The position numbers and the translations under genes were made by a program. A stretch of DNA of 64,000 bases. Source: Rhodocyclaceae bacterium (GTDB taxonomy: Bacteria; Pseudomonadota; Gammaproteobacteria; Burkholderiales; Rhodocyclaceae). Below, piece after piece: positions 23,731 to 32,906 of the stretch; positions within the stretch are counted from its first letter, which is position 1; each line of letters begins with the position of its first letter. Location: NCBI GenBank assembly GCA_019455325.1, contig JACFMQ010000004.1:186001-250000 (forward strand), in the 5' to 3' direction. Below the pieces are notes generated by a model that saw only the letters and a program-made list of their open reading frames with translations, was not told the origin of the DNA and made no database searches.

Positions 23731-26411
23731 GGCAGGCTCGCTTTCTCGTCGATGAGGGCGCGCGAACGGTTGGCGCCGCTGAAGTCGGCCTCGCTGGCGT
23801 CCATCTGCGCGAGCACGGCCTGGGTGAGCGTGGCCTGCGCGAAATCGGCCTTGCGGCACATCGCCTGGAAGAAGTCGGCGCGCGCCCCGCGCACGCGGCG
23901 CAGGCGGCTGCGGAAGAACAGCGAGCGATAGAGGCGCGCGCCTTCGAGATTGGCGTCCGACAGGTCGGCCTCGCCGAAGTCGCTCTGCGCGAAGGTTCCT
24001 GCGCCGAGATCGGCGCCGCGCAGATTGGCGCCGCGCAGGCCGCAGCGGCGCATCAGCGCGCCGCGCAGATTGGCGCCCTGCCAGTCGGCCTTGCCGCCGC
24101 CGTGCACACTGAGCAGTTCGGCGGCCGGCCACTGCGACGCGGCCAGCGTCGCGTCGAGCAGCACCGAGCGGGTGAGGCGCGCGGCGCCGAAATCCGCGCC
24201 GGCAAGCTGCGCGCCCTGCGCCACCACCTGCTGCCACTGCGCCTGCCGCCAGCGGCTGGCCGCCGCCTGCATGCCGACGAACACGGCGCGCGCGGCGCGG
24301 CTGTCGTCGAGTACCGCGCCGGTCAGATCGATGCGCAGGGCGAGCAGGTCATCGAGCAGCGCGCCGGCCAGGTTCGCCTCGCGCCACAGCGCGTCCATGG
24401 CCTGAGCGCCGCGCAGGCTGGCGGCGCCGAAGTCGGCGCCGGCCGCGCTGCTGCCGCTGAGGTTGGCGCCGTCGAGGCAGGCGTCGGCGAGCTGCGCGCC
24501 GTCGAGGCGGGCCGCGGTGAGCACGGCGCGGGCGAGGTTGGCGCCGCGCAGGTCCGCGCCGCGCAGGTCGGCCCGCTCCAGTTGCGTTTCGCGCAGATCG
24601 GCGCCGCGCAGATCCGCGCCGGCCAGATCGGCGCCGGCCAGATCGCGGCCGGCGAGCGCGACGCCTTCGCGCAGCCACTGCATCGCCTGCTGCCCCAGCG
24701 CGCTCGCCGCAGCGGCGGGCAGCGCCTCCGGCAGGGCGCCGGGCGTCGGCGCGGCGGCGCGGGCGGCGCGCTTCATGGACTGGGCCGCGCCGAGCGCCTG
24801 GGCGATCTGCGCGCGCTGTTCGGCGCCGACGCTGCCGGCCTGCGCCGCCTCGGCGCGATCGAGCGCCTCGGCCAGTCCGGCGGGCAGCGCCAGGTTCTGC
24901 GGCGCGACGAGGTCGGTGGCCTCTTCCTGGGCCCGGGCCAGCGCCTTGGCGGTCGCTTCTTCCGCAGTGGGCGCGGCCGGCGGCGGCGCATCCGGGAACT
25001 GCGCGCGCAGGGTCTGCCGCAGGCGTTCCTGCTCGGCGGCCAGCCGCGCCTCTCCCTCGGCGCGCACCTTCGCCGCCAGCGCCGTGGCCTGCGCCTGCAG
25101 TTCGGCCAGGTCGAATTCGCCTTCGGCCAGCGCATCGGCCGGGATGCCGGCGAACGCGGGCGGTTCGACGCGCGGCGGGACGTAGTCGGCCGGCGGCGTC
25201 AGCCCGCTCTGCGCCCAGAAGTCGGCCATCTGCTCGTCGAGCAGTTGCTGGCGCTCGGCCTGCTGCGCGGCGGCCTCGGCCTCGCGGCGCGCGGCGCGGG
25301 CGGCGATCTGCTCCGCGCTGCGCGGCGGCGCCAGTTGCGCTTCGTCGAAGGCGTGCAGCGCGGCCGTCGCCGGGTCGAGGCGCAGGCCGAACACCTCGCG
25401 GTAGTGGGCGAGCGGCCGCGTCTCGTCGAGTTTTTCGTAGGCCACCATCAGGGCCCGCACGTCGAGCGCGTCGCTGTCCGCTACCGGCGCTTCGCCGCGG
25501 AACACGAGCAGGCCGAGATCCTGATCCGGAAAGAACCAGACCGTGTCGCAGGCCAGCGCGATCTCTTCGGCCCCCTCTGCCCCCTCGGCGCCCTGCCCTT
25601 CGCGCAGCAGGAAGGCGCGCGCGCGCAGGCCCGGCAGCCGGCCGCGCAGCAGCGCATGCTGCGGGTGCAGACCTTCGAGGGTGTAAGGCTCGTCGCCGCG
25701 CAGCGCGCCGGCGAACTGCTGGTCGGCCGGCGCGCGGTTGAACAGGCCGAAGTCGAAATCGCGCGGCAGGCCGGGGAAATCCTCGGCCAGCCAGCGTTTG
25801 TCGTAGCTGCCGCTGGCGCGGCGCGCGCGCTCGGCGTGCAACAGCGGCTGCGGCGCGAAGCCGGCGGCCGGCAGCCGCTGGCGGCCCGGCATCACCGGCA
25901 GGCCGGGATACTCGACGTTGGGCATGGCGCCGGCGCGCGCGCGCAGCCAGGCGAAGCGCGGCAGGAAGGCGCGGCCCTGCGGGTTGTCGTGCCCGGCGCC
26001 GCCGTAGGCGCGCTCCCAGGTGAGCGGCATGTCCTTGAAGGGCACGGGTTCGTCCACGCAGACGGCGGGCCATGCGCGGCGCGTCCAGGCGCGCTCGCCG
26101 AGCACGTGCAGGCATTTGTCCACGGGGCCGCAGTGCAGGCGCACGCACAGGCAGGGCACCGGCGCGGCGGCATGGGCGCTGCCGCTGAGCAGCACCTCGC
26201 CGCGCGCCTTGGGCAGGATGTGGTCGAGCGGCAGGCCGGCGGGCAGCGCCGGCACCAGCTTGGCCCACTGCAGGTTGTCGGCGAGCAGCCGGTCGAGCGC
26301 GCCCTGGCCGAGCGGAAAGAAGCCCAACGCGGCGACGGCGAGACGATGCGCGCCGCGGTATCGGTAAGGCCGGTCGAGCACGCCGAGGGTGAGCGGTTTG
26401 ACGATCTTCAT
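23727..26411 (-). CDS. DUF2169 adaptor with C-terminal pentapeptide repeats
   Basis: An 894-residue two-part protein. Residues 1-350 match DUF2169 (YRYRGAHRLAVAALGFFPLG at the start, PLTWERAYGGAGHDNPQGRA). DUF2169 proteins act as chaperone/adaptors for loading effectors or PAAR-like tips on VgrG. Residues about 360-600 are an Ala/Glu/Arg-rich helical linker (REAEAAAQQAERQQLLDEQM). Residues about 610-890 are pentapeptide repeats (GRDLAGADLAGADLRGADLR). It follows vgrG by 7 bases. Two consecutive pentapeptide proteins in one module is notable. Confidence 0.9.
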   Translation of the reverse strand: MKIVKPLTLGVLDRPYRYRGAHRLAVAALGFFPLGQGALDRLLADNLQWAKLVPALPAGLPLDHILPKARGEVLLSGSAHAAAPVPCLCVRLHCGPVDKCLHVLGERAWTRRAWPAVCVDEPVPFKDMPLTWERAYGGAGHDNPQGRAFLPRFAWLRARAGAMPNVEYPGLPVMPGRQRLPAAGFAPQPLLHAERARRASGSYDKRWLAEDFPGLPRDFDFGLFNRAPADQQFAGALRGDEPYTLEGLHPQHALLRGRLPGLRARAFLLREGQGAEGAEGAEEIALACDTVWFFPDQDLGLLVFRGEAPVADSDALDVRALMVAYEKLDETRPLAHYREVFGLRLDPATAALHAFDEAQLAPPRSAEQIAARAARREAEAAAQQAERQQLLDEQMADFWAQSGLTPPADYVPPRVEPPAFAGIPADALAEGEFDLAELQAQATALAAKVRAEGEARLAAEQERLRQTLRAQFPDAPPPAAPTAEEATAKALARAQEEATDLVAPQNLALPAGLAEALDRAEAAQAGSVGAEQRAQIAQALGAAQSMKRAARAAAPTPGALPEALPAAAASALGQQAMQWLREGVALAGRDLAGADLAGADLRGADLRETQLERADLRGADLRGANLARAVLTAARLDGAQLADACLDGANLSGSSAAGADFGAASLRGAQAMDALWREANLAGALLDDLLALRIDLTGAVLDDSRAARAVFVGMQAAASRWRQAQWQQVVAQGAQLAGADFGAARLTRSVLLDATLAASQWPAAELLSVHGGGKADWQGANLRGALMRRCGLRGANLRGADLGAGTFAQSDFGEADLSDANLEGARLYRSLFFRSRLRRVRGARADFFQAMCRKADFAQATLTQAVLAQMDASEADFSGANRSRALIDEKASLP

Positions 26412-26418
26412 GGCCGGC

Positions 26419-29001
26419 TCACACCACCAGCATGATGACGGGAATCTGGATCGACGGCCCGCTGATGTCGATCCCCACGGTGCTCCCCTTGACCGACAGG
26501 GTGAGGCCCGAACCGAGCACCTCGATGCGCGTCGACGCGCCGGTGACCTCGACCGAGGTGCTGTTGCCGACGACGTTCACATTGTTGCTGTTGCCGGTGA
26601 CGCTGACGCCGCTGTGGCTGCCGGTGATGTTGGCCGAGAGCGCCACGCCGGTGAGCGAGGCGCTGTTCACGCTGCCCGACAGGCTCAGGTCGACGGAGGC
26701 GCCGAGCAGCGCATTGACGTTGCGCACGCCGGTGGCGGAATTGCTGTTGCTGACGCCGACGGCGTCGTTGCTGTTGCTCGCGCCGATCGCCGAGGAACTG
26801 CTCTGCGCGCCGATCGCCGTGAAGTTGTGGACGATCGCATGCGTGCTGCGGTTGGTCGCCGTGCCGGTGATCGTGGAACTGTTCTCCGAATCGCCGTAGA
26901 TCTCCGAGACGCTGCCGACCTTGCCGTGATGCTCGCTGCGGCTGGCGACGCCGCCGTGGAAGGTGCTGACGCTCTTGGTCGCACCGTACGCCACGCTGCT
27001 GCTGTAGGAATCGCCATAGACCACGCTCTTGCTCGCCTGCACGGCAGCCAGCGCCTCGGCATCGCTCTGCTCGCTGCTGGCGAGCGAAGGATCGCACTTG
27101 CCGGTGACCGATTCGTGATAGCTGCGCCCGGTGGCCGAAAAGCTCTTGCTCTCCTTGCCCCAGGCATAGCTGTAGTTCGAGCCGTAGGCCCAGGATTCGC
27201 CGAGCATGCCCTGCTCCTTCTGCTCGGACTCGGAATAGCTGTAGTTGCCGCCGCGCGAATAGCCCGCATCGCGGAACACGCCGCGCGCATAGGCTTTCTC
27301 GACGAGCGCCGCGGCGGCATCGACGGCGCCGCGCGACCAGGGCTGGCCGAAGCGGATGCTGCGGCCGTCGCCGAAGCTGGTGGAGTAGCTGTTGCCGATC
27401 TGGCTGTGCGCCGTCCAGCCCGAGTCGGTGACGGTCCTGCTGCCGTCGACCTGCACCATGTTCTGGATTTCCGGCAGTTCCGATTCGTCGTTGGCGCGCG
27501 TCACCCAGACGTTGCTGCCGACCTCCGGCATCGTCTGCATGTGCGCGGCGAGCTTCACCCACACCGGCGGCGCATCGCGCGTATCGGTGGAGAAGCGCAC
27601 GTAAACGCCCTTGGCGCGCAGCTCCGCGTACACGCCCTGGGTGTCGGTCAGGGTTTCGGAGGCGCCGCTGAAATCGTCGGGCACGTAGTAGGGCCAGTCG
27701 CGCACGGCGTCGTCGCCGTCGGCGGTGGTCACGGTGGCCAGCACCACGCCTTGCTGGGTGTCCTGCAGGCTGGCGCTGGCGATGAGGCCGCCGGCCACGG
27801 TGGCGCTGAACTGGTTCTGGTATTCGCCGTCGAGCGTCGAGCTGTGCTGCACCTGGGTGAGCACGAAGGCGCGGCCGTCGAGTTCGGGGCGCACGCCGGG
27901 CGGCATGGCCGCCATGCCGAAGCGGTGGCCGGCGCGCAGGAAGGGGCAGCGGCTGGCGCCGTCGAGCCGCAGGTCGGCGCTGGACATGGCCTGATCGGTG
28001 GTCTGCGCGTAGTCGCGCACTTCGCCGTCGCAGTAGCCGTACTGCACGATCTTGTACTGGTGGAAGGGCAGTTCGCCGACGTCGGGCCGGCTGTCGGCGC
28101 GAAAGCTGGCGTGGCTGGCGAGCGGTTCGGCCGGCTGGCGCACGTCCCAGGCCTCGCGCTGCAGCGTGAAGACGCCGCGCACGCCGGTGCTGCCCATCGA
28201 CTGCCGGTAGGTGTATTGGGTGATGACGTCCGCTTCGTGCAGGCCGAGTTCGTCCTCGTCGGTGAAGGTGTAGCGCAGCGGTTCGTCGCCGGGACGCGCG
28301 GCGGGATAGCCGGGGCGGTTGGCGAAGACCATGCAGTGGCCGTCGGCGCGATGCTCGAAGTAGAAGAAGATGTGCGCCCGGCTCATCAGGCGGTGCATCA
28401 GGTCCATGTCGGATTCGCCGGCCTGCATCCAGTCCTGGGTGCGCGCGGAGGCGACGTTGTCCTCGCCCGCCAGGCCGTCGAAGTTCGCCTCCACGCGGTG
28501 CTCGCGGCACAGCGTGGCAAGCGCCTCGCGGATGTTCAGGTGGCGCAGGATGCGATAGCGGTTGGTGAGCGTCATGCGCCAGGCCATCGGCCGCATGGTG
28601 ATGTGGTAGACGCCGGGCCGGTCGATGGCGAAGCTGGCGACGATGCCGTTGAACAATGCGAAGGAGCGCGCCTCGCCGCTGCCGTCGAGCGCCTTGAGGA
28701 AGGCCTGGTGGGCGAGCTTGCGGTCCTCGAACTGCACGCCGGCGACGCCGACCGTGATCGGCCGGCCGATGATCTGCGAGAGGTCGATGGTTTCGCCCGC
28801 CGGATCGGTGTCGCCGTGCAGTTCGAGCTGGTACTCGAAGAGGTCGGAGACGCTTTCCTGCCCCTGGAAGCTGACCAGGCGGAAGACGTTCTCGCCGACC
28901 ACCGCGCCGTGCGGCATCTCGATGCAGCAGTGCTGGAACAGTAGCGGCTGATCGCGCAGGGCGATCCGGGTGGCGGCGGCGGGTTCGAGCGGCGCGTTCA
29001 T
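26419..29001 (-). CDS. vgrG: T6SS spike protein VgrG with Ser/Asn-rich C-terminal stalk
   Basis: An 860-residue protein. Residues 1-450 are the gp27/gp44-like head (LVSFQGQESVSDLFEYQLEL, WMQAGESDMDLMHRLMSRAH). Residues about 450-560 are the gp5 OB-fold region (GVYVRFSTDTRDAPPVWVKL, VWVTRANDESELPEIQNMV). The remaining 300 residues are a low-complexity Ser/Asn/Tyr/Gly-rich region with many degenerate repeats (YGDSYSSSVAYGATKSVST), ending in alternating beta strands (SVTGNSNNVNVVGNSTSVEV). They presumably form an elongated beta-prism needle rather than a catalytic domain. It is the only vgrG in the island and overlaps tssG by 4 bases. Confidence 0.95.
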   Translation of the reverse strand: MNAPLEPAAATRIALRDQPLLFQHCCIEMPHGAVVGENVFRLVSFQGQESVSDLFEYQLELHGDTDPAGETIDLSQIIGRPITVGVAGVQFEDRKLAHQAFLKALDGSGEARSFALFNGIVASFAIDRPGVYHITMRPMAWRMTLTNRYRILRHLNIREALATLCREHRVEANFDGLAGEDNVASARTQDWMQAGESDMDLMHRLMSRAHIFFYFEHRADGHCMVFANRPGYPAARPGDEPLRYTFTDEDELGLHEADVITQYTYRQSMGSTGVRGVFTLQREAWDVRQPAEPLASHASFRADSRPDVGELPFHQYKIVQYGYCDGEVRDYAQTTDQAMSSADLRLDGASRCPFLRAGHRFGMAAMPPGVRPELDGRAFVLTQVQHSSTLDGEYQNQFSATVAGGLIASASLQDTQQGVVLATVTTADGDDAVRDWPYYVPDDFSGASETLTDTQGVYAELRAKGVYVRFSTDTRDAPPVWVKLAAHMQTMPEVGSNVWVTRANDESELPEIQNMVQVDGSRTVTDSGWTAHSQIGNSYSTSFGDGRSIRFGQPWSRGAVDAAAALVEKAYARGVFRDAGYSRGGNYSYSESEQKEQGMLGESWAYGSNYSYAWGKESKSFSATGRSYHESVTGKCDPSLASSEQSDAEALAAVQASKSVVYGDSYSSSVAYGATKSVSTFHGGVASRSEHHGKVGSVSEIYGDSENSSTITGTATNRSTHAIVHNFTAIGAQSSSSAIGASNSNDAVGVSNSNSATGVRNVNALLGASVDLSLSGSVNSASLTGVALSANITGSHSGVSVTGNSNNVNVVGNSTSVEVTGASTRIEVLGSGLTLSVKGSTVGIDISGPSIQIPVIMLVV

Positions 29002-30083
29002 GCGGTCTCCATCCGTGGTTCATGGGCGCTGACGCGAAAACGCAGCGGCGCCACGGCCTGCCCCCCCAGCCAGGCGGTCTGGCCGAGGCGCAGCCCGAGG
29101 CTTGCGCCGTCGCTGACGAGCCGCGCGGGCGGCACGGTGCCGGGGACGACGTGCAGACACACCTCGCAATCGAAGCGGCGATCGAGCAGCAGGCGCAGCA
29201 TCGCCACCAGGCCGCGATGCGCGGGGCCAGGCAATTCCTCGCCCGGGCGCGCCGGACGCAGCGGCAGCAGGGCGCAGGCGGCGGCGTAGGGCAGCGCATC
29301 GACGACCAGGCGCACGGCGGCGTGCGCGTCCCAGGTGCGGCGGCCGAGCAGGCTGTCGTGGCCGAGCGCATGGCTGCGCCGGCCCAGCGCGAGGCGGTCG
29401 GAGGCCTCGATGTCGCGCCAGCCGCCGAGCAGGGGTTCGAGCCGCGCGGCCACGCCCAGATAGGCGGAGAGCACCTGGCCGACGACGATGGCGCTCTTGC
29501 GCACGTTCGCCAGCAGGCCGGCGATCCCCAGCCAGGTGCGCATCGGCAGCGGCATCTGCGCCTGCTGCGCCGGCAGCGCCAGGCCCATCAGCGCGGCAAG
29601 CTGGCCGGCGTGGCGCGTGTCGGCCGGTTCGGCCGGATCGAGCGCGCGCAGCGCGCGGATCTTCAGCTCGTGGCGCAGCACGTGCACGCGCTGGTTGAAC
29701 ACGTCGAGGAAGGCCGCCATGGCGCGCCCGCCCATGCGTTCCTGCTCGCGCACCCATTCGAGGAAGGGTTCGGGCAGCGGGCCCAGCTCGCTCGCCAGGC
29801 AGTAGTTCGGCGTGCGCACCTCGATGCGCGCCGGCATCTCCTGCGCGTACCGGACCTCGCTGCGGAAGGCCGGCATCGCGCGCGTGCCGGCCAGCCGCGT
29901 CACCTCGCGCCCGGGAAAGGCGGCGCGCAGGTCGGCGCGAAAGCGCAGGCGCTGGCCGATCGGCCAGGCGCCGTCGCGCCGGTGGCGCAGCAGGCGCACC
30001 AGTTGGAACACGTCGAAGCGGGCGTACTGCTCGCCCAGCACGCGGTTCAGAGCAGGACCTGGTTGCCCGCCAACGGTGGCCAT
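28998..30083 (-). CDS. tssG: T6SS baseplate protein TssG
   Basis: A 361-residue baseplate wedge protein. Family marks include YARFDVFQLVRLLRHR near the N-terminus and, in the C-terminal half, VRKSAIVVGQVLSAYLGVAA and LGRRSHALGHDSLLGRRTWD. I keep the ATG at 30083, preceded by GAAGGA, which overlaps the tssF 3' end by 37 bases; a later GTG near 30040 is an alternative. It works with TssF, TssE and TssK in the baseplate. Confidence 0.9.
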   Translation of the reverse strand: MATVGGQPGPALNRVLGEQYARFDVFQLVRLLRHRRDGAWPIGQRLRFRADLRAAFPGREVTRLAGTRAMPAFRSEVRYAQEMPARIEVRTPNYCLASELGPLPEPFLEWVREQERMGGRAMAAFLDVFNQRVHVLRHELKIRALRALDPAEPADTRHAGQLAALMGLALPAQQAQMPLPMRTWLGIAGLLANVRKSAIVVGQVLSAYLGVAARLEPLLGGWRDIEASDRLALGRRSHALGHDSLLGRRTWDAHAAVRLVVDALPYAAACALLPLRPARPGEELPGPAHRGLVAMLRLLLDRRFDCEVCLHVVPGTVPPARLVSDGASLGLRLGQTAWLGGQAVAPLRFRVSAHEPRMETA

Positions 30084-31861
30084 TCCTTCACCACTCCTTT
30101 CACGTCAGGCATGCGCAGGCGAAGCTGCACGACGGTGTTCACGCTGGCATACAGCGTGAAGAAATGCCGCAGCACGGCGGCGAACAGCACGGCGCTGGTC
30201 TCCTCGAAACGGTGGTGATCCAGGGTCAGGTCGATCTCGCAGCCCTGCACGTAGCCGCGCCGCCCCATGCGGCCGTGCCAGCGCACCAGCGGCCGCGAGT
30301 CGAGCGCGCGGATGCCGTCGATGGCGCGATGGCCGAGCGTGCTGGCCGGCCCGACGTGCATGCGCAGGATGTCCTTGAGCGCGGCCAGCGCCTTCGGGCC
30401 GTCGGCCAGCGACAGGTGGTTGAGGGCGAGCTGCGAGGCCAGCAGCCAGGGGCGGGCGCCGGTCATCGGCGGCGTCTGGTGCGCGGTCGGCTTGCCGAGC
30501 ACGCGCAGGGCGTTCACCGGCGCCGCGCCCTCGATCTGCAGCTCGTCGCCGACGCGCAGGCGTTCGGGCATGCGGCGGTTGGTGCACAGCGCGCTGCCGC
30601 CGACCACGTCGTCGGCGGGATCGGTCAGCTCGAAGCGCGCGTCGAGGAAGGACACGTAGATCTCGGTGCCGCCGATGCGCGCGCGCTGGCTCGCTTCGCG
30701 GCGCGTGAAATAGAAGTAGTCCTGCAGCTCGATCTGCTGGAAGGCGTCCATCGAGAAATACGGCACCAGCGTGCGCGGCGCCGCGCCGGCGCGCACGGCG
30801 TCGAGGCGCTCGACGCGGTAGATCTCGCAGTTGGCGTGCTGGGTGGCGTCGCCGGTGAGCCGGTATTCGTAGCGGCTGTGGTCGAGCGTCAGCGGGTCGA
30901 TGCGCTGGCTGTAGAGGTTGATCAGCGGCACGCAGTTCGTGCGCAGCATCGCCGGCGCCAGGCGCAGGCCCGGATCGGGCGGCACGTCGAGCAGGAAGAG
31001 CAGGTCGACGGCCGGCGCATCGCTGCGGATGTCCAGCGCGGCGACGTCGAAGAACAGGAATTTCTCGGGGAAGGCGAAGTATTCCTGCAGGATGCGGAAG
31101 GCCGGATGGGCCTGCGGCAGGGCGGGCAGCGCCGCCTCGTCGTCGGCGAAGCCGACCCAGCGCAGCGATTCGCCGGCCAGGCGGTGGACGCTGCCGGCGT
31201 CGTCCTCGCCGATCTCCGCCACCGCCAGCCCGCGCAGGTGGACGCCGAGCAGATGCTGCAGGCGATGCGCCGGGCCGGCTTCCGGATTCAGATGGAAACG
31301 CAGGTTCTTCGGCTGCATCCGGTCGAGCGGCGTGCGCCCCTGCTTGAACAGGCGCGCCCTGATGATGCCGCGCACCTCGTCGTCGGCGGCCAGTTCGGGA
31401 TAATCGTCCGGCGACACGATCGCCAGCTCGCCGACCCGCAGCGGCCACAGCGCGGTCTCGAAGCAGGTGCGGAAGCGGCAGGCGAGCGCGCCGCCGCGGT
31501 CGCCCCGGACGCTGGCCCGCACGTTGCGGCCGCGCTCGATCACGGCCATGCCGTCCGGCTGCACTTCGAACTCGGCCACCAGCATGCAGGGCAGCGGCGC
31601 TTCGAGGTGCGGGTAGAGGTCGGCGAGCAGCGCATTCGGCAGCTCCGCCTGGTCGACCTCCAACTGGTGGCGCAGGCGGCCGGTGAGATAGGCGAAGGAC
31701 TGCATCAGCAGATCGACCTGCGGGTCCTGCGAGCGGCCGCGGTGGATGCCCAGCGCCTGCGCCTGTTCGGGATGGTCGTTGGCGAATTCGCTGGCCTCGT
31801 CGCGCAGCGCGGCGAGTTCCTGCCGGTAGAAATCCTTGAGGCGGTCGGAGCTGCCGTACAT
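30047..31861 (-). CDS. tssF: T6SS baseplate protein TssF
   Basis: A 604-residue protein beginning MYGSSDRLKDFYRQELAALR with EFANDHPEQAQALGIHRGRS and DPQVDLLMQSFAYLTGRLRH close behind, the canonical TssF N-terminus. TssF is the scaffold of the baseplate wedge with TssG and TssE. Length is normal, and the gene starts 15 bases after the tssE stop. Confidence 0.95.
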   Translation of the reverse strand: MYGSSDRLKDFYRQELAALRDEASEFANDHPEQAQALGIHRGRSQDPQVDLLMQSFAYLTGRLRHQLEVDQAELPNALLADLYPHLEAPLPCMLVAEFEVQPDGMAVIERGRNVRASVRGDRGGALACRFRTCFETALWPLRVGELAIVSPDDYPELAADDEVRGIIRARLFKQGRTPLDRMQPKNLRFHLNPEAGPAHRLQHLLGVHLRGLAVAEIGEDDAGSVHRLAGESLRWVGFADDEAALPALPQAHPAFRILQEYFAFPEKFLFFDVAALDIRSDAPAVDLLFLLDVPPDPGLRLAPAMLRTNCVPLINLYSQRIDPLTLDHSRYEYRLTGDATQHANCEIYRVERLDAVRAGAAPRTLVPYFSMDAFQQIELQDYFYFTRREASQRARIGGTEIYVSFLDARFELTDPADDVVGGSALCTNRRMPERLRVGDELQIEGAAPVNALRVLGKPTAHQTPPMTGARPWLLASQLALNHLSLADGPKALAALKDILRMHVGPASTLGHRAIDGIRALDSRPLVRWHGRMGRRGYVQGCEIDLTLDHHRFEETSAVLFAAVLRHFFTLYASVNTVVQLRLRMPDVKGVVKEWPPLAGNQVLL

Positions 31862-31876
31862 CGCGCGTCCCGCCGC

Positions 31877-32263
31877 TCAGACCGGCGCCGCCAGGCGCAC
31901 GTCGCGCGCCTGCTCGTCGCCGGGAAACAGGGCGCTGACCACCAGGCAGAACGGGCAGCCCGCCGGCGCGTTCGGCTGCGGGTCGGTTTCGACCGTGACG
32001 CGCACGTTCTTCAGGCGCGGCTCGTGGCGCGCGATGGCCTCGGCGAGGCGCTGCGCCAGCGCTTCGAGCTGCACCGAGGCGGCATGCCCGATCTCGACCG
32101 GGCTGCGCACGCCCCAGGGCACGACGGCGATCGCCTCGCCGGCGTGGCGCGCCGTGGCGAGGAGGCGCTGCACCTGCGCGAGGACGGCCGCCTCCTCGTC
32201 GAAGGGCTCCGGCCGGCCGTCGAGGCCGGGCGGACGCACGCTGAGTCGTTCGAACAGAAACAC
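31877..32263 (-). CDS. tssE: T6SS baseplate protein TssE (gp25-like)
   Basis: A 128-residue gp25/lysozyme-like baseplate protein. I chose the GTG at 32263 (VFLFERLSVRP) because GGGAGAG precedes it by 6 bases; the frame is open further upstream without coding character. The family pattern IRxNLxxLLNTR is replaced by VQRLLATARHAGEAIAVVPW, and EPRLKNVRVTVE matches the conserved EPRL strand. It starts sheath assembly at the baseplate. Confidence 0.85.
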   Translation of the reverse strand: MFLFERLSVRPPGLDGRPEPFDEEAAVLAQVQRLLATARHAGEAIAVVPWGVRSPVEIGHAASVQLEALAQRLAEAIARHEPRLKNVRVTVETDPQPNAPAGCPFCLVVSALFPGDEQARDVRLAAPV

Positions 32264-32324
32264 GCTTGACTCTCCCGTCCGCGGCCGCGCGACGCCCCGG
32301 CGGGCGGGCGCGGCCACGGAGCGA

Positions 32325-32876
32325 TCAGGTGAAGTTGCCGATCGGACGGTTGTGCATGATGCTCCAGCCGCTGCGGATGCTGCCGGGACGCGAGACATCG
32401 ACGTCCTGGGTGGTGAAGGTCCACAGAATCTCGGTGAAGTTGATCTTGAACTGCTCCGTCGGCATGTCGTCCGGGTGCGACTGGAACTGGATCTCGCTGA
32501 TGATCGCGTCGCGCAGCTCCATGGTGATGATGTTCGCCGTCTTGTCGCCGGAGTTGCGCGCGATGTAGATCTTCGTCGGATTGTCCTTGCCGACGCCCAG
32601 CGGCGCCGCGCGCAGGCAGTAGTCGTAGAGCTTCACCGAGGTCTGGTCGACGTACTTCACGCAGGTGAACTCGGTGATCACCGGCCGGCCCGAGGTGCGC
32701 GCCTTGTTGCTCACGTCGGTGGTGATCTGCTGCTTCATGCCGTGGTGGATGGAGACCAGCTCCAGGCACTTGCCGAACTGCAGGTTGTCGTCGCGCCATT
32801 CGGCGTCGATGTGGGTCGAGCTGGTCTCGCCGATGATGTCGTCGGCGTTGCCGGGCTGCAGGAGAATCAGGTCCAT
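32325..32876 (-). CDS. hcp: T6SS inner-tube protein Hcp (TssD)
   Basis: A 183-residue tube protein. Family features are GKCLELVSIHHGMKQQIT at the N-side, RPVITEFTCVKYVDQTS, and the C-terminal EILWTFTTQDVD. Hexameric rings form the secreted tube and can carry small effectors. It is slightly longer than the usual 160-172 residues. It is 30 bases downstream of the tssB-tssC fusion gene and first in line before tssE. Confidence 0.95.
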   Translation of the reverse strand: MDLILLQPGNADDIIGETSSTHIDAEWRDDNLQFGKCLELVSIHHGMKQQITTDVSNKARTSGRPVITEFTCVKYVDQTSVKLYDYCLRAAPLGVGKDNPTKIYIARNSGDKTANIITMELRDAIISEIQFQSHPDDMPTEQFKINFTEILWTFTTQDVDVSRPGSIRSGWSIMHNRPIGNFT

Positions 32877-32906
32877 TGCTTTTCCTTCCTCATGTCACGT
32901 TCGGGT

